Shown one piece after another: positions 49,637 to 58,017 of a DNA stretch of 64,000 bases (positions within the stretch are counted from its first letter, which is position 1; every line of letters begins with the position of its first letter). A program made the position numbers and the translations under genes. Source of the stretch: Rhodovarius crocodyli (lineage in GTDB: Bacteria > Pseudomonadota > Alphaproteobacteria > Acetobacterales > Acetobacteraceae); the NCBI RefSeq assembly GCF_004005855.1, contig NZ_SACL01000005.1:310001-374000 (forward strand), in the 5' to 3' direction. Below the pieces are notes generated by a model. It searched no databases. It was given only the letters and a program-made list of their open reading frames with translations, and was not told the origin of the DNA.

Positions 49637-50380
49637 ATGAACGCCCTCATCCACCGCATGCGTCGCTACCTGGCGACGCTGCTAGGCGGAGCCGCCCCCG
49701 CGGACCGGGTATTGGTCGATCTGCTGAAGAGCGAGCCTCACCGCTTTCAGAACCTGTCGACGCTGGAGGCGCTCAGGCTGGCCCACGCCCATGCCGGCGG
49801 TGCCGAGCAGCCGCTGGGCTTGAAAGATCCGCTGCGCCGCGCGCTGATGGAAGCGCCCTTCAACCGTCGCGCAGCCTTTATCCTGACCCACCTGGAAGGG
49901 CTGGATGCCGCCGAAGCCGGCTGGGTGCTGGGCATGCCCGGCACGGTGGCCAGCCGCCAGGCGCAGGCGGCGCTGGAGCAGATGAAGGCGACCCTGTTTC
50001 CCGGCAGCCTCCTGGCCGTGGTGGTGGACCATGACACGCTGAATGCGCGCCGCGTCTGCCGCAGCCTGGAGCTCATCTCGGTGGAAACGCGCAGGGTGCC
50101 GAGCCCGCTGGACATCACCGACGAGGACGCCTGCCGCCCGGTTCTGCTGATTACCGAGGCCATCGATATCAATGGTGACAGCCGCGGCCCTGAGACGGCT
50201 TGCAGCGCGGGTACGGCGGGCCAGCCTGTCCTCTGCATAACCGATGCCGGGCGCTTCGAGGCTTTCCGGCGGCATGTGCCGAAGGCGCGTCTGCTCGCTA
50301 AACCGTTCGGCGCCCTGGCCCTGCGGGAATGCGTGATGGACATGATGAGCGCGGCCGAGGCCAGCGCCCGGCTGCATTGA
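49637..50380 (+). CDS. PhyR-like protein: sigma-like domain plus receiver with Glu at the acceptor site
   Basis: A 247-residue protein. The N-terminal 115 residues resemble the sigma-like half of PhyR (RMRRYLATLLGG, FNRRAAFILTHLEGLDAAEAGWVLGM). The C-terminal receiver (about 126-245) keeps an Asp (VVVDHD, 131), the Thr of CITD (202) and Lys of LAKPF (222). At the phosphorylation site it reads LLITEAIDING, so Glu174 aligns with the usual Asp. Placed beside nepR as phyR would be. Either a PhyR paralogue locked in an active-like state or an unphosphorylatable decoy. Start chosen at the third ATG; 49607 and 49619 are possible. Confidence 0.8.
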   Translation: MNALIHRMRRYLATLLGGAAPADRVLVDLLKSEPHRFQNLSTLEALRLAHAHAGGAEQPLGLKDPLRRALMEAPFNRRAAFILTHLEGLDAAEAGWVLGMPGTVASRQAQAALEQMKATLFPGSLLAVVVDHDTLNARRVCRSLELISVETRRVPSPLDITDEDACRPVLLITEAIDINGDSRGPETACSAGTAGQPVLCITDAGRFEAFRRHVPKARLLAKPFGALALRECVMDMMSAAEASARLH

Positions 50381-50384
50381 TCCT

Positions 50385-51323
50385 TCAGTCAGGCCCAAGA
50401 TGGATGGCGGGAATGGTGATGGTGCAGCGGGCGCCGTCCTGCTCGATCGTGAAAGCCACCTTCGCCTGCAATTCGTAGGGCAGCCGGCTTTCGAGCAACT
50501 CCAGGCCGAAGCCTCGTTTCCCCCGTGAACGAGTACTCGCGCCGCTTTCCTTCCAGCTCAGCACCAGCGCATCGGCGCCATCCCATCGCCAATCAACCGC
50601 CAGATCCCCTCTTGGGTCGAGTAGTGCGCCGAACTTGACCGCGTTGCTTGCCAGCTCGTGCATCGCCAGGCCGAGGATCTCGGCCGTGCGGTAGGGCAGG
50701 CGCACCGGTGGGCCATCGAGACGCAAGCGCGGTCCCTCCTGGGCGGAATGCGCCAGCAATTCGTCGGCGATTAGCTGGCCCAAATCGACACTCTGCCCGT
50801 TGCTCACCATCAGCGCGGCGTGGATCCTGGACAAGGCATCCAGCCGCCCCTCCAGGTGCATGGCGAGATACTCCTGGGATGTGCTCGTGCGCGCGGTGCG
50901 CTGCGCTATGGAGCGGATCACGCTCAGCATGTTGCGCATGCGATGCTTGAGAGCGACGAGCTCATCGGACTGGCGTTGACGCACCGCCTCGATTTCCACG
51001 GCGGAGCCGAGCCATTCGACCACTTCGCCCGTTGCATCCAGCAAGGGTGAGGAATGCGATTGAAACTGCCGGTAGCGCCGGGTGCCGTTATCCAGCAGCC
51101 GGCAGGTGGCGTGAAAGGGTTCGACGTGGCCTGAGCGCCGCCACAACTCGCGCTGCGCCGGGCGATCCTGCGGATGAAGCGCCGCGATCCAGCCAAACCC
51201 CAGGCAGGCATCCGCCTCCATGCCGGTGTAGGTGCAGAACCCCTGGCTTACCCACGACCATGCCCCCGCGGGCTCGGCACGCCAGAGGAGGTGGGGGATC
51301 GGCGGGGCATTCTCGTCAGCCAT
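50385..51323 (-). CDS. HWE-family sensor histidine kinase with PAS domain
   Basis: A 312-residue soluble kinase. PAS fold at about 8-125 (HLLWRAEPAGAWSWVSQGFCTYTG, ATGEVVEWLGSAVEIE) and HWE/HisKA_2 catalytic region at about 130-300 (His in ALKHRMRNMLSVIRS near 137; HELASNAVKFGAL near 225; W and E in LSWKESG). Such kinases phosphorylate PhyR in the general stress response. It overlaps the Crp/Fnr gene upstream by 8 bases, and it converges on the PhyR-like gene 4 bases away. Confidence 0.88.
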   Translation of the reverse strand: MADENAPPIPHLLWRAEPAGAWSWVSQGFCTYTGMEADACLGFGWIAALHPQDRPAQRELWRRSGHVEPFHATCRLLDNGTRRYRQFQSHSSPLLDATGEVVEWLGSAVEIEAVRQRQSDELVALKHRMRNMLSVIRSIAQRTARTSTSQEYLAMHLEGRLDALSRIHAALMVSNGQSVDLGQLIADELLAHSAQEGPRLRLDGPPVRLPYRTAEILGLAMHELASNAVKFGALLDPRGDLAVDWRWDGADALVLSWKESGASTRSRGKRGFGLELLESRLPYELQAKVAFTIEQDGARCTITIPAIHLGPD

Positions 51324-52047
51324 TGCCTGGCACGTCCTTGTCACCGCAGCGCAGATAGGAAGGGTCGAACATGGCGGCCTCGCGCAGCGCCCGCAGGTCG
51401 GGAATCTGCAGCGTCCGGTCACGCAGCACGATAAGGTTGGCCGCGCGGAGTTCCTGCAGCGTGCGGTTCACATGCACGGTGGAAAGGCCGGTAGCCTCGG
51501 CGATCTCCGATTGGGTCAGGGGCATCTCGCAACTGTCCGGCTCGGCCTGGCCCACCGCCTCCAACCGCAGGTGCAGCTCGCACAGCAGATGCGCCAAGCG
51601 CTCGATGGCGCCGCGCTGCCCCACGCTGACCAGCCATTCGCGCTGCATGGACAGGCGCAGATAGGATTGCCGTGCCATCGCCTGTTGCAGTCTCGGGCGG
51701 CGGCCCATGAGGTCCTGCAGCCGGTGCCGATCGATCAGCCCCACCGTGGCATTCGTCACCGCGGCGATGGAGTGGTCCATCTGCCTGATCAGGAACACGC
51801 GTTCGTCGCAGATGTCCCCCGGCAGGCTGAAACCCGTGATCTGGCGCCGGCCATTAGGCAACGCCTTGTAATGGCACAGCCAGCCACGCAGCACCGCATG
51901 CATGAACTGCGGCGGATCGCCCTCGCTGACGATGTCCTCCCGAGGCGCGAAATCAGCCACGCGCTCGCGTGCCAGCTGGTCCAACTGCTCGGCGTCAGCG
52001 CCAGTGATCCAGCCGAGGAGGCGAAGCGGCTCCCCGAAGCTGTTCAT
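51316..52047 (-). CDS. Crp/Fnr-family transcriptional regulator
   Basis: A 243-residue regulator: cyclic-nucleotide-binding fold (about 25-140; EGDPPQFMHAVLRGWLCHY, GDICDE) and HTH_Crp (about 165-225; LTQSEIAEATGLSTVHVNRTLQELR). There are no N-terminal Cys for an iron-sulfur cluster, so it is not a classic FNR. Start at 52047 with GGAGGGG nine bases ahead; the longer frame is antisense-like. Co-transcribed with the HWE kinase. A weak TCAAC-N16-CGTT pair lies at 52175-52151. Confidence 0.88.
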   Translation of the reverse strand: MNSFGEPLRLLGWITGADAEQLDQLARERVADFAPREDIVSEGDPPQFMHAVLRGWLCHYKALPNGRRQITGFSLPGDICDERVFLIRQMDHSIAAVTNATVGLIDRHRLQDLMGRRPRLQQAMARQSYLRLSMQREWLVSVGQRGAIERLAHLLCELHLRLEAVGQAEPDSCEMPLTQSEIAEATGLSTVHVNRTLQELRAANLIVLRDRTLQIPDLRALREAAMFDPSYLRCGDKDVPGNG

Positions 52048-52210
52048 GTGCCTGGCCCCTCCGGCGGGGGAGAAGTGACGTTGGCGCCGGATTGCCGATC
52101 GGCAGGCCGATGCATGAGGACGCTCCAGTAACAATTGACGACCCTCGCCTAACGCATCCGGCACTTTCCCGTTGAAGGCATTTGCCATGTTTGCGAACGC
52201 CCGCCGACAT

Positions 52211-52711
52211 TCAATGGCGGCGGGCGCGGGTCTCCGCCGCCTTCTTCGCGGCCGCCGAGCGGGCTGCGGCACCCTTGGTCTCGGCCCCTTTGCGGGCGGC
52301 GGCGGAACGGTCGGCAGCGGTGCGGCGCGACGCGGCGTTTTTGCTTTGGCGTGAAAGCGCCGCGGGCGAGGCGGTGCTCGTCGGCTCCTTCTTCAGATTG
52401 TCTGCCGCCGCGCGGGCGACCTTGGGTCGGCGGACCGGCTTGCGTTCGCCCTGGCCGACCTCATGGGCATACTGGGCGCCCTTGCGGGTGCTCTCCTTGG
52501 CCTTGCCCTTCTTCGGTGGCGGCAGGTCCACACCGGCACGCCGCGCCTCCGACAGGCCGATGGCGATGGCCTGTTTCGCGGAGCGCGCGCCATGCTTGCC
52601 GGCGCGGACCTTCTCGATCTGCTCATGCACGAATTCGCCTGCCTGGGTGCTGGCAGATTTGCACTCCCGCTTGTCCCTGCGGGCCTTGGCCAGGGTTTCC
52701 TTCTCCGGCAT
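52211..52711 (-). CDS. DUF6496-type basic stress protein with histone-like tail
   Basis: A 166-residue basic protein. The N-terminal 75 residues (STQAGEFVHEQIEKVRAGKHGARSAKQAIAIGLSEARRAG) match DUF6496, often annotated plasmid stabilisation protein. The C-terminal half is Ala/Lys/Arg-rich with AAARKGAETKG-type repeats, like histone H1 or Ku tails, so DNA binding is likely. It follows the CBS gene by 3 bases and shares its EcfG-like promoter. Function inferred. Confidence 0.78.
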   Translation of the reverse strand: MPEKETLAKARRDKRECKSASTQAGEFVHEQIEKVRAGKHGARSAKQAIAIGLSEARRAGVDLPPPKKGKAKESTRKGAQYAHEVGQGERKPVRRPKVARAAADNLKKEPTSTASPAALSRQSKNAASRRTAADRSAAARKGAETKGAAARSAAAKKAAETRARRH

Positions 52712-52714
52712 GGC

Positions 52715-53149
52715 TCAGGTTCCGCTGGGGCGCGAGATCTCGGACAGCGCGTCGCCGGCTGCCTCGAATTCGATGGAAGTGGCGACATCGGCGAGCGACA
52801 GGATGCCCACCAGGCGCTTGTCGCGGTTCAGTACCGGCAGGCGACGCAGTTGGTTGTCGCCCATGTTATGCGCCACCTCCTCGATCTCCTGATCCTCGAA
52901 GCAGTAGAGTACTTCCTCCGTCATCACCTCACGCACCCGGGTGTCGGGACCCTTGCCGGTGCCGACGGCGCGCAGCGCGATATCCCGGTCCGTGATCATG
53001 CCGATCAGGCGGTCGGCGCTGCCAACGGGCAGCACACCGGAATCGATCTTCTGCATCATGCGCGCGGCTTCCTGGATCGTCTGCTCGGGCCCGGCGACGG
53101 TGACATCGCGCGTCATCGCTTCGCGGACCTGGGTCTTGGTGCCTTGCAT
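52715..53149 (-). CDS. CBS-domain protein
   Basis: A 144-residue protein made of two CBS motifs (about 8-64 and 74-132; GVLPVGSADRLIGMITDRDIALRA and RRLPVLNRDKRLVGILSLADVA). CBS pairs bind adenine nucleotides; stand-alone forms often sense energy state. First gene of a CBS-DUF6496 pair. The -10 of an EcfG-like site ends 33 bases upstream, fitting a stress-induced sensor. Confidence 0.9.
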   Translation of the reverse strand: MQGTKTQVREAMTRDVTVAGPEQTIQEAARMMQKIDSGVLPVGSADRLIGMITDRDIALRAVGTGKGPDTRVREVMTEEVLYCFEDQEIEEVAHNMGDNQLRRLPVLNRDKRLVGILSLADVATSIEFEAAGDALSEISRPSGT

Positions 53150-53181
53150 CCTGTCCTCCCGTGATACGGTGATCAGAGGAG

Positions 53182-53206
53182 AACAGGAGACAGGTCCGGC
53201 GGTTCG
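53182..53206 (-). promoter_or_regulatory. EcfG-like promoter of the CBS-DUF6496 pair
   Basis: CGAACC-N15-TGTT on the minus strand, ending 33 bases before the CBS ATG. The plus strand reads AGAAC-N16-GGTT (53180-53204), 18 bases before the small frame at 53222, so the site may work both ways. Confidence 0.55.
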
Positions 53207-53221
53207 CGGCTTTTATATTCC

Positions 53222-53491
53222 ATGATCCCGGCGCTGTTCGTTGGAAGCGTTGCCAGGCCGTCCGCGTTCAGCCTCGTGAGCGGAACGAGGACCAAGGAAG
53301 TGACTGCAACCCAGAGGGCACCGGAAATTGCCGGGGATGATAGCGAGACCGCGGCGCGCTGCACGCCGGTCGGCCTCATGACGATGGGCATCCTGCTGTC
53401 GAGCGCCCTCATCTCATCCGTATCGATCGTCATGGCCGCGCGCTATGCGCGGCGAGCCTTGCCAAATAGGCGGCCAGCGATCAGAGCTTGA
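53222..53491 (+). CDS. Possible small membrane protein, 89 residues
   Basis: A frame with one hydrophobic stretch (about 51-72; GLMTMGILLSSALISSVSIV) and a basic C-terminus. The plus-strand reading of the EcfG-like site lies just upstream, but no ribosome site is clear and its last 11 bases overlap the PPC gene. An opposing 86-codon frame (53173-53433, minus) also has a hydrophobic stretch and similar codon use, so only one, or neither, may be real. Confidence 0.35.
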   Translation: MIPALFVGSVARPSAFSLVSGTRTKEVTATQRAPEIAGDDSETAARCTPVGLMTMGILLSSALISSVSIVMAARYARRALPNRRPAIRA

Positions 53492-53918
53492 TCAGCGCGA
53501 GGCCCACTTCAGGGTCCATTACCTTGCGCAGATGTGCCGGTGACTCCGTCACGATGACCTCTAGCGTCGGCCGCACCATGCCGGCCAGGAAGTGGCCGCC
53601 CACCGTCGAAAAATCACGCCGGCCCAGCACGGCATGCAGATGCGGGACGGGCTGCTCATCCTGGTCGACGGCGATGTCGCCGAGCAACGATATCACCTCC
53701 GTCTGCTCATCGAAGGCCCGTTCGAGATAGCTCTTGGTCTCGACATTCCAGAAGGCCAGCTTGGCCGAGCTGAAGGCGCCGATGGCGGTCACCTGGGCCG
53801 CGCTGATACCGTGTGCCCGGGAAAACTGCCGCAGCGCGGCCATGGCTTCGTCGCCCTCTTCCAGGATAACGGCGAAACTGCGCTGGCCCTGCGCCTCGTG
53901 GATCAAACGGCTGTGCAT
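53481..53918 (-). CDS. PPC/DUF296-domain protein
   Basis: A 145-residue protein with the trimeric PPC fold: FAVILEEGDEAMAALRQFSRAHGISAAQVTAIGAFSSA at the N-terminal half, and PHLHAVLGRRDFSTVGGHF with the conserved His pair (about residues 94-110), a metal-binding site in relatives. No AT-hook, so bacterial type. ATG at 53918 with GAGGAG seven bases ahead. The best EcfG-like promoter in the window (GGAACC-N15-GGTT) ends 28 bases upstream. Function of bacterial PPC proteins is unclear. Confidence 0.85.
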   Translation of the reverse strand: MHSRLIHEAQGQRSFAVILEEGDEAMAALRQFSRAHGISAAQVTAIGAFSSAKLAFWNVETKSYLERAFDEQTEVISLLGDIAVDQDEQPVPHLHAVLGRRDFSTVGGHFLAGMVRPTLEVIVTESPAHLRKVMDPEVGLALIKL

Positions 53919-53946
53919 GCTGACACTCCTCTTCAGGCATACCGTC

Positions 53947-53971
53947 AACCGCCGGGGGGCTGCCTGGTTCC
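53947..53971 (-). promoter_or_regulatory. EcfG-like promoter of the PPC gene (best match)
   Basis: GGAACC-N15-GGTT on the minus strand: the -35 GGAAC is exact, the spacer is 16 and the -10 differs from CGTT by one base. It ends 28 bases before the ATG. Confidence 0.68.
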
Positions 53972-54013
53972 AGGCGTCATGCGCTGAGGCACCCGACTTT
54001 TCCTGATCATGCT

Positions 54014-54038
54014 GCAACCATCCCTGGTCCCTGGCGTT
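54014..54038 (+). promoter_or_regulatory. EcfG-like promoter of the second receiver gene
   Basis: GCAACC-N15-CGTT on the plus strand, the same form as the sigma-factor site, 23 bases before the ATG at 54062. This spacing supports the longer start of that gene. Confidence 0.55.
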
Positions 54039-54061
54039 GGTCCGCCCAGGACCAGGGGGCG

Positions 54062-54631
54062 ATGGATATGGAGTTGAACCGGGATGCTGTGTTCGGAAGC
54101 CGTTCGCTTCTGGCGCCCCAATTGGCGCCTCAGCCATCGGGCGTGCTCCGGCGGGAAGCGATCAATCCATTCCTGCCACGTGTACTGCGCACGCCACCCC
54201 TCTTTCCCGAAGCGGATGAACAGGAGACCTCTGCCGGCGGCATGCTGAGCGGCGCCAGCATCCTGGTGATCGAGGACGACTATTTCCTGGCCCTCTCCAC
54301 CAAGGAGGCACTGCGACGCGCCGGGGCCGCGGTGGTGGGACCGCATCACAACGAGGATTCCGCGCGCAGGGCGATGCGGAATCAACGTGTCTCCGCCGCG
54401 GTGATGGACATCATGCTGGGGGATGGGCCGTGCTACGCGCTGGCGACCGAACTGGCTGCGTGTGGCGTGCCGGTGCTGTTCGTCACGGGCTATGAGCGGC
54501 ACCAGTTGCCGGGGACGCTGGCTCTGGCCGCTGTCATGACGAAGCCCGTCGAGCCGGGGGACATTGTCTCCAGGCTGTCGACGATGTTGGCGGGCATGCA
54601 TGAGGCGCACGACATCGAGGGCGCGAACTAG
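54062..54631 (+). CDS. Response regulator receiver protein
   Basis: A 189-residue protein whose C-terminal 125 residues form a receiver: VIEDDYFLAL (acidic pair), acceptor Asp in AAVMDIMLGDG near 116, Thr in FVTGYE near 142 and Lys in VMTKPVE near 160. The first 60 residues are unassigned and rich in Pro and Leu. ATG at 54062 follows AGGGGG and an EcfG-like promoter; a shorter start at 54242 would give a bare receiver. A probable partner of HWE kinases in this block. Confidence 0.82.
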   Translation: MDMELNRDAVFGSRSLLAPQLAPQPSGVLRREAINPFLPRVLRTPPLFPEADEQETSAGGMLSGASILVIEDDYFLALSTKEALRRAGAAVVGPHHNEDSARRAMRNQRVSAAVMDIMLGDGPCYALATELAACGVPVLFVTGYERHQLPGTLALAAVMTKPVEPGDIVSRLSTMLAGMHEAHDIEGAN

Positions 54632-54637
54632 GCGAAG

Positions 54638-57139
54638 CTAAAGGGCTCTCGGCAGCCCGTGGCACAGTACCAGGCCGGCCACTGCCTGGGCCGCCGTATA
54701 GAGGCAGAACAACCGCACGATGTCGAAGGTGATGCGGCGCTCGGGCGTGACCCGGCCGCGCACGCCTCGCGCCGCCAGGTAGCCCCCCATGACCAGGGCG
54801 ACCAGGGCATGGAAACCGTGCCAGACAAAGCTGGCGCAGACCGAAGCCGCGAAGGCATGCGCCTCTGGCCGCAGCCCGGAGCGCCACCACTCCCAGCCAT
54901 CCCAACCCACGCCCAGTAAAGCGAGAAGGAGACCCGCAAGAAGCAGGGCGATGGAGGTGGCGCTCGCAGATACAAGCATCAGGATCGACCCCCCACCCAG
55001 CAACAGCAGCGGCACCCACGGTACAGGCGGAAGCACCGTACCCGCCGGCGGCCAGGCTTCGGTGCCGGCCAGCCCCAGGAATGCGTGCGTAAAGGCCAGG
55101 CAGGCGAAGATCGCGGTATCTGCGACCAGCAGCACCGCCAGCGCCCAGTTGCCCAGCGATGCGGGCCCGGGAGCATAGACCGGCAGCCGGTACCCGGCCC
55201 CGACATCGACCGGCGGATGGATCGGCCCCAGATCGGTGCCGTGCCACAGCCAGTGCAGCATCGCCGCCAGACCTGCGAGCGCGAAGCCGAGCGACAGCGC
55301 ATAGGCCTGCACCGTCAGCGCCAGGAAGAAGCCTGCCGTGCCGATGGCGGCGATCACATGCGCCCAGCCCGGCCCCGGCACGATCGCGATCTGCTGCGGT
55401 GTCGCTTCCATCGGGCTGGTGGCCAGGGTCTCCCGCAGGCCGGTGACGGTGCCGGGCAGGAAGTGCTGCCCGGCCTCGACCTCGCGCGGCAGGCCGGGGT
55501 TGGTCCAGAGCGGCTCACGATCCGTGACCAGGGGGATGCTACGCGTGGCGAAATTGTCCTGCGGCAGCCATTCCAGCGTGCCGGCGCCCCAGGGGTTGCC
55601 AGAATCGGCATTCAGCGAGAAGCGGAAATTCCGCGCCAGGTCGATCAGCACCAGCAGCACCCCCGCCGCCACCACGAAGGCACCGATGGTCGACAGCAGG
55701 TTGGTCCACTCGATCCCCTGGCCCGAGGGGAAGGTGTAGACCCGGCGGGGCATGCCCCTCAGCCCCGTCAGGTGCATGGGGAAGAAGGTCAGGTTCACGC
55801 CGCCGAAGATCAGCCAGAAGGCCCAGCGCCCCAGCCGGTCCGACAGCTTCCGGCCGGTGGCTGTTGGGGTCCAGTAATACAGGGCCGCCAGCAGCGGAAA
55901 CACCATGCCGCCGATCAGCACGTAATGCAGGTGCGCCACGACGAAGTGGGTGTCGTGCGCCTGGAAATCCCATGGCGCCACGGCCAGCATCACGCCCGTC
56001 AACCCGCCCATGACGAATACGAACAGGAAGCCCAGGATGAACAGGGTGGGCACCTCCCATTGCAAGCGGCGCGCGGCGGCCAGCGTGCCGATCCAGGCGA
56101 AGACCTGCACGCCGGCCGGGATGCTGACGGCGAAGGACGCCCCGGTAACCGCGGCCAGCGACAGTTGCGGCAGGCCCGTGGTGTACATATGGTGCACCCA
56201 CAGCCCGAAGCTGAGGACGCCAGTGCCGACCATGGCGACGACAATCAGCTCGTAGCCGACAAGGCGGGTGTGGGCCATGGCCGGGAGCATCATCGACACC
56301 ATGCCGGCGGCGGGCAGGAAGATGATGTAGACCTCCGGGTGGCCGAAGAACCAGAACAGGTGCTGCCACAGCACCGGGTCGCCGCCGCGCGCGGCGATGA
56401 AGAACGGCCAGTCCAGCGCGCGTTCCAGCTCCAGCAGGATGGTGGCCCAGATCACCGCCGGGAAGGCGATGATGATCATCCCCGCAAAGACCAGCATGGC
56501 CCAGGCGAAGACCGGCATGCGCCACAGGCTCATCCCCGGGGCACGGGTGCGCAGCACGCCCACGATGATCTCGATGGCGCCAGCGATCGCCGAAATCTCG
56601 ATGAAGCCGATGCCCAGCAGCCAGAAATCCGCGTTAATACCGGGGGATTGCTCGCGCCCGGCCAGCGGCGGGTACAGGAACCACCCTTGGTCCGGCGCCA
56701 GCCCCCAGAACAGGCTGGCGAAGAAGGCCAGGCCACCGATGAGATAGGCGATGTAGGCATAGGCGCCGAGGCGCGGAAAAGGCAGGTCTCGCGCGCCCAA
56801 CATGGCGGGCAGCAGATAGACGCCCATGGCCTCCACGGCCGGCACGGCGAACAGGAACATCATCACCGTGCCGTGCATGGTGAAGAACTGGTTGTAGGTG
56901 GCGTGGCCAATGAGGTCGTTGCCCGGCACCGCCAGTTGCAGCCGCATCAGCAGTGCGAGGATGCCTGCCAGCACGAAGAACAGTAGCGCGGTGGCCACAT
57001 ACAGCACGCCGATGACGGCATTGTTCACCACGGTCGGGAAGCGCCAGCCCGTTGGCTGCACCCAGGCGGCCTTCAGGGCTTCCAGCTCGCCTTCCGGGCG
57101 CGGCAGGCTGTTGGGTGTCACCGCAGATTCTCCAGCCAT
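54638..57139 (-). CDS. Cytochrome c oxidase subunit I fused to subunit III
   Basis: An 833-residue membrane protein. Residues about 1-560 are subunit I: the low-spin haem His in FTMHGTVMMFL, CuB/haem a3 site with FGHPEVYIIFLPA (His-Tyr pair), VHHMYTTG and the His pair in HDTHFVVAHLHY. Residues about 590-833 are subunit III-like with seven spans, ending in a helix typical of CoxC. Such I-III fusions occur in caa3-type oxidases. It overlaps the subunit II gene by 22 bases. Last gene of a four-gene unit. Confidence 0.93.
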   Translation of the reverse strand: MAGESAVTPNSLPRPEGELEALKAAWVQPTGWRFPTVVNNAVIGVLYVATALLFFVLAGILALLMRLQLAVPGNDLIGHATYNQFFTMHGTVMMFLFAVPAVEAMGVYLLPAMLGARDLPFPRLGAYAYIAYLIGGLAFFASLFWGLAPDQGWFLYPPLAGREQSPGINADFWLLGIGFIEISAIAGAIEIIVGVLRTRAPGMSLWRMPVFAWAMLVFAGMIIIAFPAVIWATILLELERALDWPFFIAARGGDPVLWQHLFWFFGHPEVYIIFLPAAGMVSMMLPAMAHTRLVGYELIVVAMVGTGVLSFGLWVHHMYTTGLPQLSLAAVTGASFAVSIPAGVQVFAWIGTLAAARRLQWEVPTLFILGFLFVFVMGGLTGVMLAVAPWDFQAHDTHFVVAHLHYVLIGGMVFPLLAALYYWTPTATGRKLSDRLGRWAFWLIFGGVNLTFFPMHLTGLRGMPRRVYTFPSGQGIEWTNLLSTIGAFVVAAGVLLVLIDLARNFRFSLNADSGNPWGAGTLEWLPQDNFATRSIPLVTDREPLWTNPGLPREVEAGQHFLPGTVTGLRETLATSPMEATPQQIAIVPGPGWAHVIAAIGTAGFFLALTVQAYALSLGFALAGLAAMLHWLWHGTDLGPIHPPVDVGAGYRLPVYAPGPASLGNWALAVLLVADTAIFACLAFTHAFLGLAGTEAWPPAGTVLPPVPWVPLLLLGGGSILMLVSASATSIALLLAGLLLALLGVGWDGWEWWRSGLRPEAHAFAASVCASFVWHGFHALVALVMGGYLAARGVRGRVTPERRITFDIVRLFCLYTAAQAVAGLVLCHGLPRAL

Positions 57140-58017
57140 TCGGCGACCTCCCGCAATTCATCGTCGGAGAGCACGCCACGGAAGTCGGGCATGGCATTGC
57201 CCGGCTTCACCCGTTGCGGGCTGGACACCCATTGCAGCAGCGTGTCCCGGTGGTTTTCGAGCGTGCCGGCGCCCAGGCTCTGCCGGGTGCCGATCAGCGT
57301 CAGGTCCGGGCCGATGCGGCCAGAGAATTCGGTGCCGCGCACGGTGTGGCAGGCGCCGCAGCCGGCACGGGCGAACACGGCGCGGCCAGCGCTTTCGGGC
57401 ACGGGGGCGGCACGTTGGCGGGCGGCCCAGGCTTCGAATTCCGCGGGCGGCTGCGCCACGGCGAACAGTGCCATCAGCGTGTGCTGGGAACCGCAGAACT
57501 CCGCGCATTGCCCGCGCCAGGTCCCGGCTTCCCCGGCGGTCAGGCGCAACCGGTTCTCGCGGCCCGGGATCATGTCGATCTTGCCGTGCAGCGCCGGGAT
57601 CCACAGCGCGTGGATCACGTCGGGCGAGGTGACGCGCAGCTCCGCCTGGCGGCCTACAGGCAGGCGAATCTCATTGGCGGTGACGATGCCCTGTTCGGGA
57701 TAGCGCACCTCCCACCAGAATTGCCGCGCCACCACCTCGATCACCAGCGGTGCCCCCACCACGCGGCCGAGGGCAGAGACGATGCCCGTGCTGTGCGCGA
57801 ACAGCGCGATCAGCACGATTGTGGGCAGCACGGCGCCCAGCATGACCATGACGCGCGGCGAGGCCAGCCAGCGGGCACGGCCCGTCAGCGCCAGCACCAG
57901 CAGCAGCATCGTGAGGAGGAAGATCACCGCCCCGCCCAGGCTGAGCAGCCAGGTCAGACCATGCAGCAGTTCCGCCTCCGGCCCGCGCGGGGAGAGTGCC
58001 GACTGCTCGCCCCTCAC
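57118..58017 (-). CDS. coxB: Cytochrome c oxidase subunit II with C-terminal cytochrome c domain
   Basis: A 299-residue subunit: two N-terminal spans (about 17-40 and 52-77), a cupredoxin domain with the CuA ligands in CAEFCGSQHTLM near 165-178 and upstream His in SPDVIHALWIP, then a cytochrome c domain with CGACH near 218. This is the caa3 arrangement. GTG start at 58017 overlaps the stop of the assembly gene (GTGA); an ATG-start alternative is not available. Confidence 0.92.
   Translation of the reverse strand: MRGEQSALSPRGPEAELLHGLTWLLSLGGAVIFLLTMLLLVLALTGRARWLASPRVMVMLGAVLPTIVLIALFAHSTGIVSALGRVVGAPLVIEVVARQFWWEVRYPEQGIVTANEIRLPVGRQAELRVTSPDVIHALWIPALHGKIDMIPGRENRLRLTAGEAGTWRGQCAEFCGSQHTLMALFAVAQPPAEFEAWAARQRAAPVPESAGRAVFARAGCGACHTVRGTEFSGRIGPDLTLIGTRQSLGAGTLENHRDTLLQWVSSPQRVKPGNAMPDFRGVLSDDELREVAEWLENLR

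Noticed and set aside
53173-53433. 86-codon minus-strand frame opposite the small plus-strand frame at 53222
   Set aside because: It would cover the EcfG-like promoter of the CBS gene and has no ribosome site; kept only as the alternative to the plus-strand frame.
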